A stretch of DNA of 64,000 nucleotides from the NCBI RefSeq assembly GCF_028747645.1, contig NZ_CP118100.1, positions 2,232,001 through 2,296,000 on the forward strand. The letters are read 5' to 3'. A program made the position numbers and the translations under genes. How positions within the stretch are numbered: the first letter of the stretch is position 1; every line of letters begins with the position of its first letter. Positions 8,625 through 19,131 of the stretch are shown in pieces. Under the pieces are notes generated by a model. That model was not told where the DNA came from, searched no databases, and saw nothing but the letters and a program-made list of their open reading frames with translations. The DNA is from Microbacterium esteraromaticum. GTDB lineage: Bacteria > Actinomycetota > Actinomycetes > Actinomycetales > Microbacteriaceae.

Positions 8625-9890
8625 GTGAGCGCCAGCGAACCCGACGTGACCTTGGCCGCCAGTCCGCGTGAGAAACGTGGACTGGCGGCCAAGGCCGTTC
8701 ATGAGGAACAGGCTCTGCGTGAGCGCTGGGAGGCCACGCAAGAGAACCTGCGGGAACGTTTCGATGTTCCGATCGCCCGGGCGACGACACTGACCCGGCG
8801 CACGCTCGCGCTGTTCCCAGTGCGGGTGTGGCGCAACTTCCTGCAGAACCAGGGGTTCCTGCTGGCTGCGGGCGTCAGCTATCAGACCCTGTTCGCCGCG
8901 TTCGCCGCCATCTACGTCGCCTTCGCGGTGGTCGGATTGTGGCTGGGCAATGATCAGGACGCCATCGACGGCCTGATTCACGTGATCAACACGTTCGTGC
9001 CCGACATGATCAGCGAGAACGGGATCGCGACACCCGACGATGTGCGCACGATCACCCGCGGGATGACCGGCACGTTCAGCATCACGGGTTTCATCGCTCT
9101 CGGCGCCCTGATCTGGACGGCCATCGGCGCGATCTCTTTCGCGCGCCGCGCGGTGCGGGGCGTGTTCGGCATCGCGCCCGACCGGCGCAACTACTTCCTA
9201 CTCAAGTCGCTGGACCTCATGGCCGCGCTCACGTTCGGGCTCGGGCTTCTGCTCGGCACCGCGCTGAGCACCATGGCCACCTGGGCGCTGAACCTCGTGT
9301 TCGATCTCATCGGCATCAGTGATTCCTCGGCACTGTTCAATACCGGGGTGCGCCTCATCACCCTGGTCGTGCTGTACGGGATCAATACCGCGCTGATGGC
9401 GGCACTGTTCCGCTTTCTCACCGGCACGAGCCTGACGTGGCGGCGGATCCTGCCCGGTGCACTCCTCGGTGCGAGCGCCACGACCCTGCTGCAGCTCGGC
9501 TTCGGTCTGTTTCTGTCGTACTCGCCGTCGAACCCGCTGCTGGTGACGTTCACGGTGTTCATCGTGCTGCTGCTGTGGTTCCGGCTGATCGGCATCGTGC
9601 TGCTGGTGTCGGCGTCCTGGATCGCCGTGGCCGCGTCCGACGACCACATCGCGCTCATTCCGCAAACCGAGGCCGAGCGGCTGGCCGCCGAGCACCAGGC
9701 GCTGCTGCTGGCGGCCCAGGTGCGGTTGCGCACCGCGGTCGACGAGCGCGATTCCGCCCCCTGGTATCGCCGTTGGGCGGCGGATCGCGCCCTGCGCGCC
9801 GCGCAGGAGGAGCTCGAGCAGGTGGAGGATGCCACTCCCCCGGCCCCCACCGCCCGGCGCGGGGCGAAGCGTGTCGGTGGCGATCGTTAG
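8625..9890 (+). CDS. YihY/BrkB family inner-membrane protein
   Basis: Integral membrane protein of 421 residues. A charged cytoplasmic N-terminus (about 60 residues) is followed by six hydrophobic segments starting near FLLAAGVSYQTLFAAFAAIYV, the family landmark. Later helices include ITGFIALGALIWTAIGAI and LLLWFRLIGIVLLVSASWI. The C-terminus is a charged helix rich in Ala, Glu and Arg that looks coiled-coil forming. Family members were once called ribonuclease BN in error; the true function is unsettled. It follows the sdh operon but probably starts its own leaderless transcript that may continue into xth and trpS. Confidence 0.9.
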   Translation: MSASEPDVTLAASPREKRGLAAKAVHEEQALRERWEATQENLRERFDVPIARATTLTRRTLALFPVRVWRNFLQNQGFLLAAGVSYQTLFAAFAAIYVAFAVVGLWLGNDQDAIDGLIHVINTFVPDMISENGIATPDDVRTITRGMTGTFSITGFIALGALIWTAIGAISFARRAVRGVFGIAPDRRNYFLLKSLDLMAALTFGLGLLLGTALSTMATWALNLVFDLIGISDSSALFNTGVRLITLVVLYGINTALMAALFRFLTGTSLTWRRILPGALLGASATTLLQLGFGLFLSYSPSNPLLVTFTVFIVLLLWFRLIGIVLLVSASWIAVAASDDHIALIPQTEAERLAAEHQALLLAAQVRLRTAVDERDSAPWYRRWAADRALRAAQEELEQVEDATPPAPTARRGAKRVGGDR

Positions 9891-9893
9891 GCT
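9888..9893 (+). promoter_or_regulatory. -10 box of the exonuclease III gene (leaderless type)
   Basis: TAGGCT, six bases before the ATG. Its first three bases are the stop codon of the preceding gene. Confidence 0.55.
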
Positions 9894-9899
9894 TGGTGC

Positions 9900-11757
<1,858 letters not shown>

Positions 11758-11787
11758 CGCACCGCAGACCCGTCTGGAGGATCTCCG

Positions 11788-12285
11788 TTGACTTCGCCTG
11801 ATCTGCCGTCGATCCCGCCGCCTCCGCCGAGCGGTGCGTATGCGGTTCCGGTGGGCGGCTACACCGCTCCCCCCGGTTCTGCACCGGCACCGTTCGCTCC
11901 GCCCGCACCGAGCAAGACACTGGGGGCGCTCGCACTGGTCGCCGCGTTCCTCGCCGCGGTGGTCGCACCGATCATCGGGGCGAGTCTCGCGTTCGTCATC
12001 GGCACGGTTGTCCCTGCCACCGCGCTGGACGTCGACACGACGTTCACCGACGATCTCGCGTTGCTCTCGCCGGCGCGGATGCACGTGCTGTGGGCCGAGA
12101 TCACCTTCTGGGCGGCCACGGTCGTCGGCGTCGCCGCCATCGTGCTCGGCATCATCGCCGGCGTCACGCGTCGTGGGCGCGGGATGGGCATTGCGGCGAT
12201 CGTGATCGCGGCAGTCGGCCCCGTGTTCTTCTTCGTCGGCGTCGCGATGCTGTTCGGCATCGGCACCGCTGTCGGCACACTCTGA
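11788..12285 (+). CDS. Proline-rich small membrane protein (DUF4190-like)
   Basis: 165 residues. The first 50 residues are rich in Pro, Ala and Gly and probably cytoplasmic. Four hydrophobic helices follow (for example ALALVAAFLAAVVAPIIGAS and FWAATVVGVAAIVLGIIAG). This layout is typical of actinobacterial DUF4190-type proteins of unknown role. The TTG start is preceded by CTGGAGG at seven bases. It lies 30 bases after trpS and ends at a hairpin shared with the convergent pth gene. Confidence 0.75.
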   Translation: MTSPDLPSIPPPPPSGAYAVPVGGYTAPPGSAPAPFAPPAPSKTLGALALVAAFLAAVVAPIIGASLAFVIGTVVPATALDVDTTFTDDLALLSPARMHVLWAEITFWAATVVGVAAIVLGIIAGVTRRGRGMGIAAIVIAAVGPVFFFVGVAMLFGIGTAVGTL

Positions 12286-12290
12286 AGCAA

Positions 12291-12318
12291 CGGTGCGGCG
12301 GTCTGTCCCGCCGCACCG
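12291..12318. terminator. Bidirectional hairpin between convergent genes
   Basis: Arms CGGTGCGGCGG and CCGCCGCACCG (11 bp perfect) with a six-base loop, six bases after the end of the upstream plus-strand gene and eight bases from the pth stop. The T-tracts are weak on both sides. Confidence 0.7.
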
Positions 12319-12325
12319 CGAGGCG

Positions 12326-12907
12326 TCAGCCGCGCGAGTGGTGCTTCTGCTGCGCGGCGAGCAATCCCTCGTCGACGAGCTGCTCGACAGCATCCGCGAG
12401 GTCGGAGAGGAATATCGGCAGCGTCTTCTGCTCGACGGTCCCGAACGGTGCGAGAACCCAGTCTGCGGGGTCCTGCCGCCCCGGCGGCCGGCCGATCCCG
12501 GCGCGCACGCGGGGAAAGTCGGCGGTGCCCAGGGCACGCGCGACATCGCGCACTCCGTTGTGCCCGCCGTGACCGCCTCCGGTCTTCATGCGGATGCTGT
12601 CGAACGGGATGTCCAGCTCGTCGTGGATCACGAGCACCCGCTCGGGGTCGACCGAGTAGAACCTGGCCAGCGCCGCCACGGGAGTGCCGGAAGTATTCAT
12701 GTAGGAGTTGGGCTTGGCCAGCACGAGCTTGTCGCCGCCCGGACGCAGCCAGGTCTCGACGACGCGCGCTCCCGCCTTGTGCTCGCGGAAGCGCTCGCCC
12801 CGGCGATCGGCCAGTTCATCGAGCACCATCTGCCCGATGTTGTGACGGGTCGGCGCGTAGCGCGGGCCTGGATTGCCCAGTCCCACGATCAGCCAGGTGG
12901 ATGCCAC
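12326..12907 (-). CDS. pth: Peptidyl-tRNA hydrolase
   Basis: Recycles peptidyl-tRNA released from stalled ribosomes; 193 residues, normal length. GLGNPGPRYAPTRHNIGQM contains the catalytic His near residue 21, and GGHGGHNGVRDV is the second family signature. The GTG start follows GAGGAGCAGCAC. It lies downstream of rplY, from which it is separated by a strong terminator, an arrangement also found in Mycobacterium (pth next to rplY). Confidence 0.96.
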   Translation of the reverse strand: MASTWLIVGLGNPGPRYAPTRHNIGQMVLDELADRRGERFREHKAGARVVETWLRPGGDKLVLAKPNSYMNTSGTPVAALARFYSVDPERVLVIHDELDIPFDSIRMKTGGGHGGHNGVRDVARALGTADFPRVRAGIGRPPGRQDPADWVLAPFGTVEQKTLPIFLSDLADAVEQLVDEGLLAAQQKHHSRG

Positions 12908-12941
12908 GTGCTGCTCCTCAGATAGTCAGGTCAGGGGAAAA

Positions 12942-12977
12942 GACGAAGGGGACGCGATGACTCGCGCCCCCTTCGTC
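12942..12977 (-). terminator. Rho-independent terminator after rplY
   Basis: Minus-strand stem GACGAAGGGGGCGCG pairing across a six-base loop with one mismatch, followed on the transcript by UUUU. It sits 16 bases after the rplY stop and before pth. Confidence 0.8.
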
Positions 12978-12992
12978 GACATCAGCGGCAGA

Positions 12993-13592
12993 TCACTCCG
13001 CGGCGGCCTCAGCGGCCTCAGCGGCCTCAGCAGCGTTCTCTTCAGCAACCTCAGCGGCCGGCACCGACACGGCGACCAGCAGGAGGTCGGCGTCATCCAG
13101 CAGAGCGGCGCCCTCGGGCAGGGTGACGTCGCCGGCGGTGATGTGAGCACCCTCTTCCAGGCCCTCGACGCTGACCTCGACGTGCTCGGGGATGTGCGTA
13201 GCCTCGACCTCGAGCTTGATGGTCGTGACGTCCTGGGTCACGATCGTGCCCGAGAACGACTCACCGGTCAGGAAGACGGGAACCTCGACGGTGACCTTCT
13301 CACCCTTGTTGACGACCAGCAGGTCGATGTGCTCGATGATCTGGCGCACGGGGTCCTTCTGAACGTCCTTGACCAGCACGAGCTGCGAGGCGCCCTCGAT
13401 GTCGAGGTCGAGCAGCGCGTTGGCACGACGGATGATCAGCGAGACCTGGTGGCCGGGAAGCGCGACGTGCACGGGGTCGGTGCCGTGGCCGTAGATGACC
13501 GCGGGGATCTTGCCCTCGGCGCGCAGACGGCGGGCGAAGCCCTTGCCGAAGTTGGTGCGGAGGTCGACGTGGACCTTGTTGTCATCAGACAT
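12993..13592 (-). CDS. rplY: 50S ribosomal protein L25, long Ctc form
   Basis: 5S-rRNA-binding ribosomal protein, 199 residues. The N-terminal L25 domain contains LRTNFGKGFARRLRAEGKIP and AVIYGHG; a C-terminal TL5 beta domain (about 100-180) makes it the long, stress-associated Ctc form. The tail is a low-complexity Ala/Glu run of about 30 residues, common in actinobacteria. The ATG is preceded by GAAGGAGAACC, an excellent ribosome-binding site. The 160-200 base leader holds a hairpin near 13716-13742. Confidence 0.96.
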   Translation of the reverse strand: MSDDNKVHVDLRTNFGKGFARRLRAEGKIPAVIYGHGTDPVHVALPGHQVSLIIRRANALLDLDIEGASQLVLVKDVQKDPVRQIIEHIDLLVVNKGEKVTVEVPVFLTGESFSGTIVTQDVTTIKLEVEATHIPEHVEVSVEGLEEGAHITAGDVTLPEGAALLDDADLLLVAVSVPAAEVAEENAAEAAEAAEAAAE

Positions 13593-13715
13593 GAGTGGTT
13601 CTCCTTCAAGACGCGCGACTGGCGCCGCACGGTGGTCGTGGATCGACGTCTCGAACACGGACGAGGAACCAGCGTGCTCATCTGACCACAGGGCTCACAT
13701 CACCGCGTCGATTAC

Positions 13716-13742
13716 GGATGTGCGCGCACGCGCGACACATCC
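13716..13742 (-). other. Hairpin in the rplY leader region
   Basis: GGATGTG paired with CACATCC around an inner CGCGC/GCGCG stem with one bulged A. It lies roughly 125-150 bases before the rplY start, inside the probable 5' leader (a minus-strand TACGAT at 13762-13767 could be the -10). A regulatory role is a guess. Confidence 0.4.
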
Positions 13743-13780
13743 CTCGCCGAGGAACTCCTTCATCGTACCCGAAACGCCGA

Positions 13781-13786
13781 TATGCT
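13781..13786 (+). promoter_or_regulatory. -10 box of the 41-residue membrane protein gene (leaderless type)
   Basis: TATGCT, six bases before the ATG, with no Shine-Dalgarno. Confidence 0.5.
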
Positions 13787-13792
13787 GAAGCC

Positions 13793-13918
13793 ATGTTTGA
13801 TGCCGCATTCCTGTCTCACGCGATCCTCTGGCTGATCGGCGCCATGTCCCTCGGTGCGGTCGTGGCCGTCTCTGTCGCCCTGTTCGCCATGGGCCGCGAC
13901 GCCTACCGCAAGGACTGA
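13793..13918 (+). CDS. Single-helix 41-residue membrane protein
   Basis: Predicted 41-residue protein: short N-terminus, one long hydrophobic helix (about residues 10-32, containing WLIGAMSLGAVVAVSVALFA) and a short charged tail MGRDAYRKD. It resembles small methionine-plus-hydrophobic actinobacterial proteins of unknown function; I do not recognise a named family. The case for it is the start codon exactly six bases behind TATGCT, good third-position GC, and a free-standing position between rplY and gnd. Function unknown. Confidence 0.6.
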   Translation: MFDAAFLSHAILWLIGAMSLGAVVAVSVALFAMGRDAYRKD

Positions 13919-14017
13919 TCCCCCGACGGGGCCGGCCGGCACCGTCACATTCGCCGTAGGCCGCGTGCACACGAGTACGCTGAGATCGATCCACCCGTTG
14001 CCCTCGAGGAGTTCACT

Positions 14018-15472
14018 GTGCCCGAAGCATCTGCCAACATCGGAGTCGTCGGCTTGGCCGTGATGGGGTCGAACCTGGCCCGGAATCTGGCGTCTCGCGA
14101 GGGCAACACGGTGGCGGTGCTGAACCGTTCGCGGTCGAAGACCGATGAGCTGGTGGCCGCGCACCCGGAAGCGGGTTTCGTTCCGGCGTTCTCGTATGAG
14201 GAGTTCGCGGCGTCGCTTCAGCGGCCGCGCACGGCGATCATCATGGTCAAGGCCGGTGGGCCGACCGATGCGGTCATAGATGAGCTGGTGCGGGTCTTCG
14301 AGCCCGGCGACATCATCGTCGACGGCGGCAACGCCTACTTCCCCGACACGATCCGCCGCGAACGTGCGGTGCGTGAGACGGGAATCAACTTCGTCGGCGC
14401 CGGGATTTCGGGTGGCGAGGAGGGCGCGCTGACCGGCCCGTCGATCATGCCGGGCGGGTCGGATGAGTCGTGGGTGACCCTCGGGCCGATCCTGCGGTCG
14501 ATCGCCGCGGTCGCCGAGGGCGAGCCGTGTGTGACGCATGTGGGTCATGACGGTGCCGGGCACTTCGTGAAGATGGTGCACAACGGCATCGAGTACGCCG
14601 ACATGCAGCTGATCGCCGAGGCGTATGACCTGATCCGCCGCGGCACGGGCAAGACGCCCGCGCAGATCGCCGACATCTTCGCCGAGTGGAACCGCGGCGA
14701 GTTGGAGTCGTACCTGATCGAGATCACCGCCGAGGTGCTGCGTCAGGTCGACGCGGCTACCGGGCAGCCGCTGGTGGATGTGATCGTCGACCAGGCCGGC
14801 GCGAAGGGCACCGGCGCGTGGACCGTGCAGACCGCTCTCGCCCTGGGTGTTCCGGTCTCGGGCATCGCCGAGGCCACCTTCGCCCGCTCACTGTCCAGCC
14901 ACCCCGAGCAGCGTGCCGCCGCCGCCCACCTGCCCGGGCCCGACGAGGCGTTCACCGTCCCGGCAGATCAGGTCGAGGCGTTCATCGAGGACGTCCGCCA
15001 GGCACTCTACGCGTCCAAGATCGTCGCCTACAGCCAGGGGTTCGATGAGATCCGCGCCGGGGCGGCCGAGTACAACTGGAACATCGACCTCGGCGCGATC
15101 GCCAAGATCTGGCGCGGCGGGTGCATCATCCGCGCCCAGTTCCTCAACCGCATCGCCGACGCCTACACCGACACCCCCGACCTGCCCGTCCTGATGGCCG
15201 CGCCGTACTTCGCCGACGCCCTCACCCGCGGGCAGGATGCGTGGCGGCGCGTCGTCATCGCCGCCGCGACCGCCGGCATCCCCGCCCCCGCGTTCTCGTC
15301 GTCACTGTCGTACTACGACGGCATCCGCGCCGACCGCCTCCCCGCCGCCCTCGTCCAGGGACAGCGCGACTTCTTCGGCGCGCACACCTACCGCCGCACC
15401 GACAAGCCCGGCACCTTCCACACCCAGTGGTCCGGCGACCGCACCGAAATCGAAGCCGAAGACACCCACTGA
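14018..15472 (+). CDS. gnd: 6-phosphogluconate dehydrogenase (decarboxylating)
   Basis: Oxidative pentose-phosphate step producing ribulose 5-phosphate, CO2 and NADPH. 484 residues, the long homodimeric type. Landmarks: Rossmann GLAVMGSNLARNLASR, substrate loop GAGISGGEEGALTGPSIMPG, and HNGIEYADMQLIAEAYDLI with the catalytic Lys-His-Asn region. RS in VLNRSRSKTDEL is compatible with NADP preference. GTG start behind CGAGGAG. It ends at a strong hairpin. Confidence 0.96.
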   Translation: MPEASANIGVVGLAVMGSNLARNLASREGNTVAVLNRSRSKTDELVAAHPEAGFVPAFSYEEFAASLQRPRTAIIMVKAGGPTDAVIDELVRVFEPGDIIVDGGNAYFPDTIRRERAVRETGINFVGAGISGGEEGALTGPSIMPGGSDESWVTLGPILRSIAAVAEGEPCVTHVGHDGAGHFVKMVHNGIEYADMQLIAEAYDLIRRGTGKTPAQIADIFAEWNRGELESYLIEITAEVLRQVDAATGQPLVDVIVDQAGAKGTGAWTVQTALALGVPVSGIAEATFARSLSSHPEQRAAAAHLPGPDEAFTVPADQVEAFIEDVRQALYASKIVAYSQGFDEIRAGAAEYNWNIDLGAIAKIWRGGCIIRAQFLNRIADAYTDTPDLPVLMAAPYFADALTRGQDAWRRVVIAAATAGIPAPAFSSSLSYYDGIRADRLPAALVQGQRDFFGAHTYRRTDKPGTFHTQWSGDRTEIEAEDTH

Positions 15473-15486
15473 CACCGAGTGCCAAG

Positions 15487-15515
15487 AGGGGCGAACGCAT
15501 CGAGCGTTCGCCCCT
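15487..15515 (+). terminator. Terminator after gnd
   Basis: AGGGGCGAACGC and GCGTTCGCCCCT (12 bp perfect) with a five-base loop, 15 bases after the gnd stop. It can act in both directions, also for the convergent oxidoreductase gene. Confidence 0.8.
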
Positions 15516-15543
15516 GTTCGTGCTCTGACGAGGTCTCGCTCAC

Positions 15544-16773
15544 TCAGACAACGATGTTGTGGTTGCTGCGGAACATGTTGCGCGGATCCCACTGCGCCTT
15601 CAACGCGCGCAGACGTGCGTACGCATCGGGAGTGAACATCTCGGGAACGGCCTCGGGCGATGGCTCGTGCGTGAAGTTGCTGTACTGCGCGACGCGTCGT
15701 TCCTGAATCCGCGCGGTATGGGCCACGAGCGAGGTCCGCTCGGCATCGTCGACGACGCCGGGCACGTCGAAACCACCGGCCATGATGAACCAGGTGGCGT
15801 CCCGCGCCGGGAAGGGAGTGCTGTGTTGCGGAACGGCTCCATACGCCCCACCCAACGAGCGCATCAGAACCACGGATGTCGGATGCGTCGCACGTAGCGC
15901 GACCAACTCGTCGATGAGATCGTCATCCAGCGAGGCGAACAGCCCGTTGCCTCCGATGAAGGCCGGCGGCGCCTGCTCGGGGTCGGCGAACCCGGGCGGC
16001 TCATCCAGCACGTCGCGATAGGCGCAGGTCGTGACTTCGACGGCGATTCCGTCGACGGCTTCGACGCCAGCAAGAGCTGCGCGCAGGGCTACCTCATCGT
16101 CCCCCGCCCAGACGGCCACCAGCGCAGCACCGGGTGGCGCGCTAGGATCCATCGGCGGAACGTCGAGGTAGGTCGCGGTCAGCGCACGCGGCGCGTCAAT
16201 CATCGCGTCACGCGCCGCCCGAAGCACCGCACCGGCATCCGTCGCTCCGGTGCACTGCGCACGGACGACTGTCGGCAAGCGGTGCGCGGCGAAGTCGAAA
16301 CGCGTCACGACCCCGAAGTTGCCACCGCCGCCGCGCAGCGCCCAGAACAACTCAGGATGCGCCTGTTGCGAGGTCTCGATCACCGTCCCGTCAGCCGTGA
16401 CGACCTGCGCACCGATCAGCTGGTCGATCGCCAGGCCCCAGCACCGGGTCATCCAACCGATGCCGCCGCCCAGTGTGAGGCCGCCGACCCCCACCGTCGT
16501 CGTGTCACCCGAGCTGATGGCCAGTCCGTCATCGGCGAGCCTCGCGGCTACCTCGCCCCACGTCGCTCCTCCCCCGATGCTCACCGTCGTGCCGTCGACG
16601 GAGACACCGGAGAGCGACGCGAGCTCGATCCGCACACCCGGTTGCTCTGTCATTGCCCACGGTCCATGCCCGCCGGCGACGACCGAAACGGGAAGGTCGT
16701 GGTGCCGTGCATGCTGCACGGCGGTGACGACGCCGGCGACGTCGGTCGGGGTGAACACGGATTGCTGGGTCAT
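15544..16773 (-). CDS. FAD-linked oxidoreductase with berberine-bridge C-terminal domain
   Basis: Soluble PCMH-type flavoprotein oxidase, 409 residues. The N-terminal FAD domain has VVAGGHGPWAM, whose His is the usual covalent FAD attachment site, and GVGGLTLGGGIGWMTRCWGL. The position that carries the second covalent Cys in bicovalent enzymes is not Cys here (SSGDTTTVGVGG), so single attachment is expected. The C-terminus YARLRALKAQWDPRNMFRSN is the BBE domain. The substrate is unknown. The frame stays open into the divergent regulator gene, but the ATG at 16773 fits family starts and has TATCGT eight bases upstream. Confidence 0.88.
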   Translation of the reverse strand: MTQQSVFTPTDVAGVVTAVQHARHHDLPVSVVAGGHGPWAMTEQPGVRIELASLSGVSVDGTTVSIGGGATWGEVAARLADDGLAISSGDTTTVGVGGLTLGGGIGWMTRCWGLAIDQLIGAQVVTADGTVIETSQQAHPELFWALRGGGGNFGVVTRFDFAAHRLPTVVRAQCTGATDAGAVLRAARDAMIDAPRALTATYLDVPPMDPSAPPGAALVAVWAGDDEVALRAALAGVEAVDGIAVEVTTCAYRDVLDEPPGFADPEQAPPAFIGGNGLFASLDDDLIDELVALRATHPTSVVLMRSLGGAYGAVPQHSTPFPARDATWFIMAGGFDVPGVVDDAERTSLVAHTARIQERRVAQYSNFTHEPSPEAVPEMFTPDAYARLRALKAQWDPRNMFRSNHNIVV

Positions 16774-16781
16774 GACGCTTG

Positions 16782-16787
16782 ACGATA
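16782..16787 (-). promoter_or_regulatory. -10 box of the BBE oxidoreductase gene
   Basis: TATCGT on the minus strand, eight bases before the ATG; no ribosome-binding site. Confidence 0.4.
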
Positions 16788-16884
16788 GACCTCGGCACGG
16801 ACATCCGAAACCGTGCCCGCGTCGCCACGGCCGACTCACAGGCGGCACACAGCGGAACCTATGGATATTCGATGATCCAGGTCG

Positions 16885-16890
16885 CAGAAT
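16885..16890 (+). promoter_or_regulatory. Possible -10 box of the response-regulator gene
   Basis: CAGAAT, six bases before the ATG. It is a weaker match than its neighbours, but the spacing is the same. Confidence 0.35.
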
Positions 16891-16896
16891 AGGCGC

Positions 16897-17625
16897 ATGA
16901 GCACCGAGCACCCCGAACTCCGCCGCCCTGACGGATCGCCGCTGCGCATCCTCGCCGTCGACGACGAGGCCATGCTCACCGATCTGCTCGCGATGGCCCT
17001 GCGCATGGAGGGCTGGGAGGTCCGCACCGCGGGCTCGGGCCTGGAAGCGCTGCAGGTCGCGCAGGAGTTCGAACCGGATGCCCTGGTGCTGGATGTCATG
17101 ATGCCCGACCTCGACGGCATGAGCGTGCTGCGCCGACTGCGCGAGTCGGGCAACCTCGTACCCGTCGTGTTCCTCACGGCGAAGGATGCCGTGGCCGACC
17201 GCATCGCGGGCCTCACGGCAGGCGGCGACGACTACGTCACCAAGCCCTTCAGCCTCGAAGAGGTGATCGCCCGGCTGCGTGCCGTGATCCGGCGCTCTGG
17301 GCAGGGGCAGGCCGAGGACGAACAGGCCATCCTGCGGGTCGCAGACCTGTCTCTGAACGAGGACAGCCATGAGGTCATGCGCGGTGACGACGAGATCGAG
17401 CTGACCGCAACCGAGTTCGAGCTGCTGCGCTTTCTGATGCGCAACGAACGCCGAGTGCTGTCGAAGGCACAGATCCTCGACCGCGTATGGAGCTACGACT
17501 TCGGCGGCAAGTCATCGGTGGTCGAGCTGTACATCTCGTATCTGCGCAAGAAGATCGATGCCGGGCGCACTCCCCTGCTGCACACGGTGCGCGGCGTCGG
17601 CTACATGATCAAAGCGCCCCAGTAG
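16897..17625 (+). CDS. OmpR-family response regulator
   Basis: DNA-binding regulator of 242 residues. The receiver domain has the acidic pair in AVDDEAM, phosphoacceptor Asp66 in VLDVMMPDLDG, Thr in FLTAKD and Lys in YVTKPFS. The C-terminal winged helix (about 145-240) shows ELTATEFELLRFLMRNERRV and the recognition helix SSVVELYISYLRKKI. It most resembles the PhoP/TrcR group of actinobacteria. The sensor kinase gene starts nine bases downstream. Targets are unknown, though the flavin electron-transfer operon lies directly beyond the kinase. Confidence 0.93.
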   Translation: MSTEHPELRRPDGSPLRILAVDDEAMLTDLLAMALRMEGWEVRTAGSGLEALQVAQEFEPDALVLDVMMPDLDGMSVLRRLRESGNLVPVVFLTAKDAVADRIAGLTAGGDDYVTKPFSLEEVIARLRAVIRRSGQGQAEDEQAILRVADLSLNEDSHEVMRGDDEIELTATEFELLRFLMRNERRVLSKAQILDRVWSYDFGGKSSVVELYISYLRKKIDAGRTPLLHTVRGVGYMIKAPQ

Positions 17626-17634
17626 GACATCGCC

Positions 17635-19131
17635 ATGCTCGCCGCTCCGCTGAGCCTGCAGGCCCGGCTGATGGCCGCGGTGATCGGGTTCGTGAGTCTC
17701 ATCCTGGTGATCGTCGCAATCATCACCAGTGCCACGCTCGGCAACACGCTCGAGATCCGACTGCAAGAGCAGGTCAACGGTGCTGCCGCCGAGACCGTAC
17801 CTCTGGTGACCAGCCGCGCCCAGACCGCATCGATCCTCGGCGAACCGCTCACCGCCGAGTATGCGATGGAAGGACAGCGCGTCCCCGCCAACAGCCTGTT
17901 GTTGATGGTCGCGCCCCCGAGCACGGCCCCGTCAGGCATCATCGTCACCCCCGACGACCGCACGGTGCTCTCCGGGGCGGATCTGCTGACATTGACCTCG
18001 GCCCTGCAGCACTCGCGCAACGCGACCGTGAGCCTGCCGGACTTCGGGTCGTACCGCGTGACGGTCGATCAGACCGACAACGGCGTGCTGGTGATCACGG
18101 GGCTCCCGCGGGCGGACGTGCAGCACACCATGACTTCGCTGTTCACGACCATCGCGCTGGCGACGCTCGGCGGCCTCATACTGCTCGCAATCACCACCGC
18201 ACTGACGATCAGTATGGGCTTGCGTCCGCTGCGCGCCGTCGCCGCCACGGCGACGCGTGTCGCAAGTCAGCCGCTGGACCGTGGTGAGGTGACGATCACC
18301 GAGCGCGTGCCCGAGTACGAGGCCGACGCGCGCACCGAGGTGGGACGGGTGGGCGTCGCCCTGAACACGTTGCTCGATCACGTGGATGAGTCGCTCGCCG
18401 CGCGGCAGCGCAACGAGGATCGGATGCGACGTTTCGTCGCGGATGCCAGCCATGAGCTGCGCACGCCGCTGGCGTCGATCCGCGGGTACTCGGAGCTCTC
18501 GCTGCGCGCCCTGAGCCAGGGGGACGGACCGGATGCCCTGCAGCACACGACCTCGGCGCTGGAGCGCATCCAGGCGCAGTCTCTGCGGATGACCCGTCTG
18601 GTCGAAGACCTGCTGCTGCTGGCTCGCCTCGATGAGGGCACCGAACTCGTGCACGGCACTGTGGATCTGTCGCAACTGGCCGTCGAGGCGGTCGCCGATG
18701 CGCAGCCCACCGGTCCTGAGCACGTGTGGAAGCTGGAGGCCCCCGAAGAGCCGGTGCTCGTGCCTGGTGACACCGGGCGACTGCATCAGGTGGTCGGGAA
18801 CCTGCTTGCGAACGCCCGGACGCACACGCCGCCCGGCACCACGATCACGCTGAGCGTGGCGGCAGTCGACGGCGGCGCCGAGCTGCGCGTGCACGATGAC
18901 GGCCCCGGTATCGATCCCGAGGTGCGCGACGAGCTGTTCGCCCGCTTCGCTCGCGGCGACGTGTCGCGTGCACGCCAGAGCGGGGGCACCGGCCTGGGCC
19001 TCGCCATCGCGAAAGCGATCGTCGAGGGACACGGCGGATCGATCACCGTCACCAGTGAGCCGGGCGATACGTCGTTCACCGTGCACCTGCCTGCGGCACG
19101 TACCGCGTCGTCGGAGACGCCGGCTCAGTAA
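17635..19131 (+). CDS. Membrane sensor histidine kinase
   Basis: Partner of the response regulator, 498 residues. TM1 is about 12-32 and TM2 about 168-192, enclosing an extracytoplasmic sensor of about 135 residues without a recognisable domain. A HAMP segment starts at MGLRPLRAVAATATRVA. The phosphoacceptor is His273 in ASHELRTPLASIRGYSEL. The ATPase domain has N-box VVGNLLANARTH, G1 DDGPGIDPE and G2 GGTGLGLAIAKAIV. The 3' end overlaps the convergent flavoreductase gene by seven bases, so the two transcripts can interfere. Confidence 0.94.
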   Translation: MLAAPLSLQARLMAAVIGFVSLILVIVAIITSATLGNTLEIRLQEQVNGAAAETVPLVTSRAQTASILGEPLTAEYAMEGQRVPANSLLLMVAPPSTAPSGIIVTPDDRTVLSGADLLTLTSALQHSRNATVSLPDFGSYRVTVDQTDNGVLVITGLPRADVQHTMTSLFTTIALATLGGLILLAITTALTISMGLRPLRAVAATATRVASQPLDRGEVTITERVPEYEADARTEVGRVGVALNTLLDHVDESLAARQRNEDRMRRFVADASHELRTPLASIRGYSELSLRALSQGDGPDALQHTTSALERIQAQSLRMTRLVEDLLLLARLDEGTELVHGTVDLSQLAVEAVADAQPTGPEHVWKLEAPEEPVLVPGDTGRLHQVVGNLLANARTHTPPGTTITLSVAAVDGGAELRVHDDGPGIDPEVRDELFARFARGDVSRARQSGGTGLGLAIAKAIVEGHGGSITVTSEPGDTSFTVHLPAARTASSETPAQ

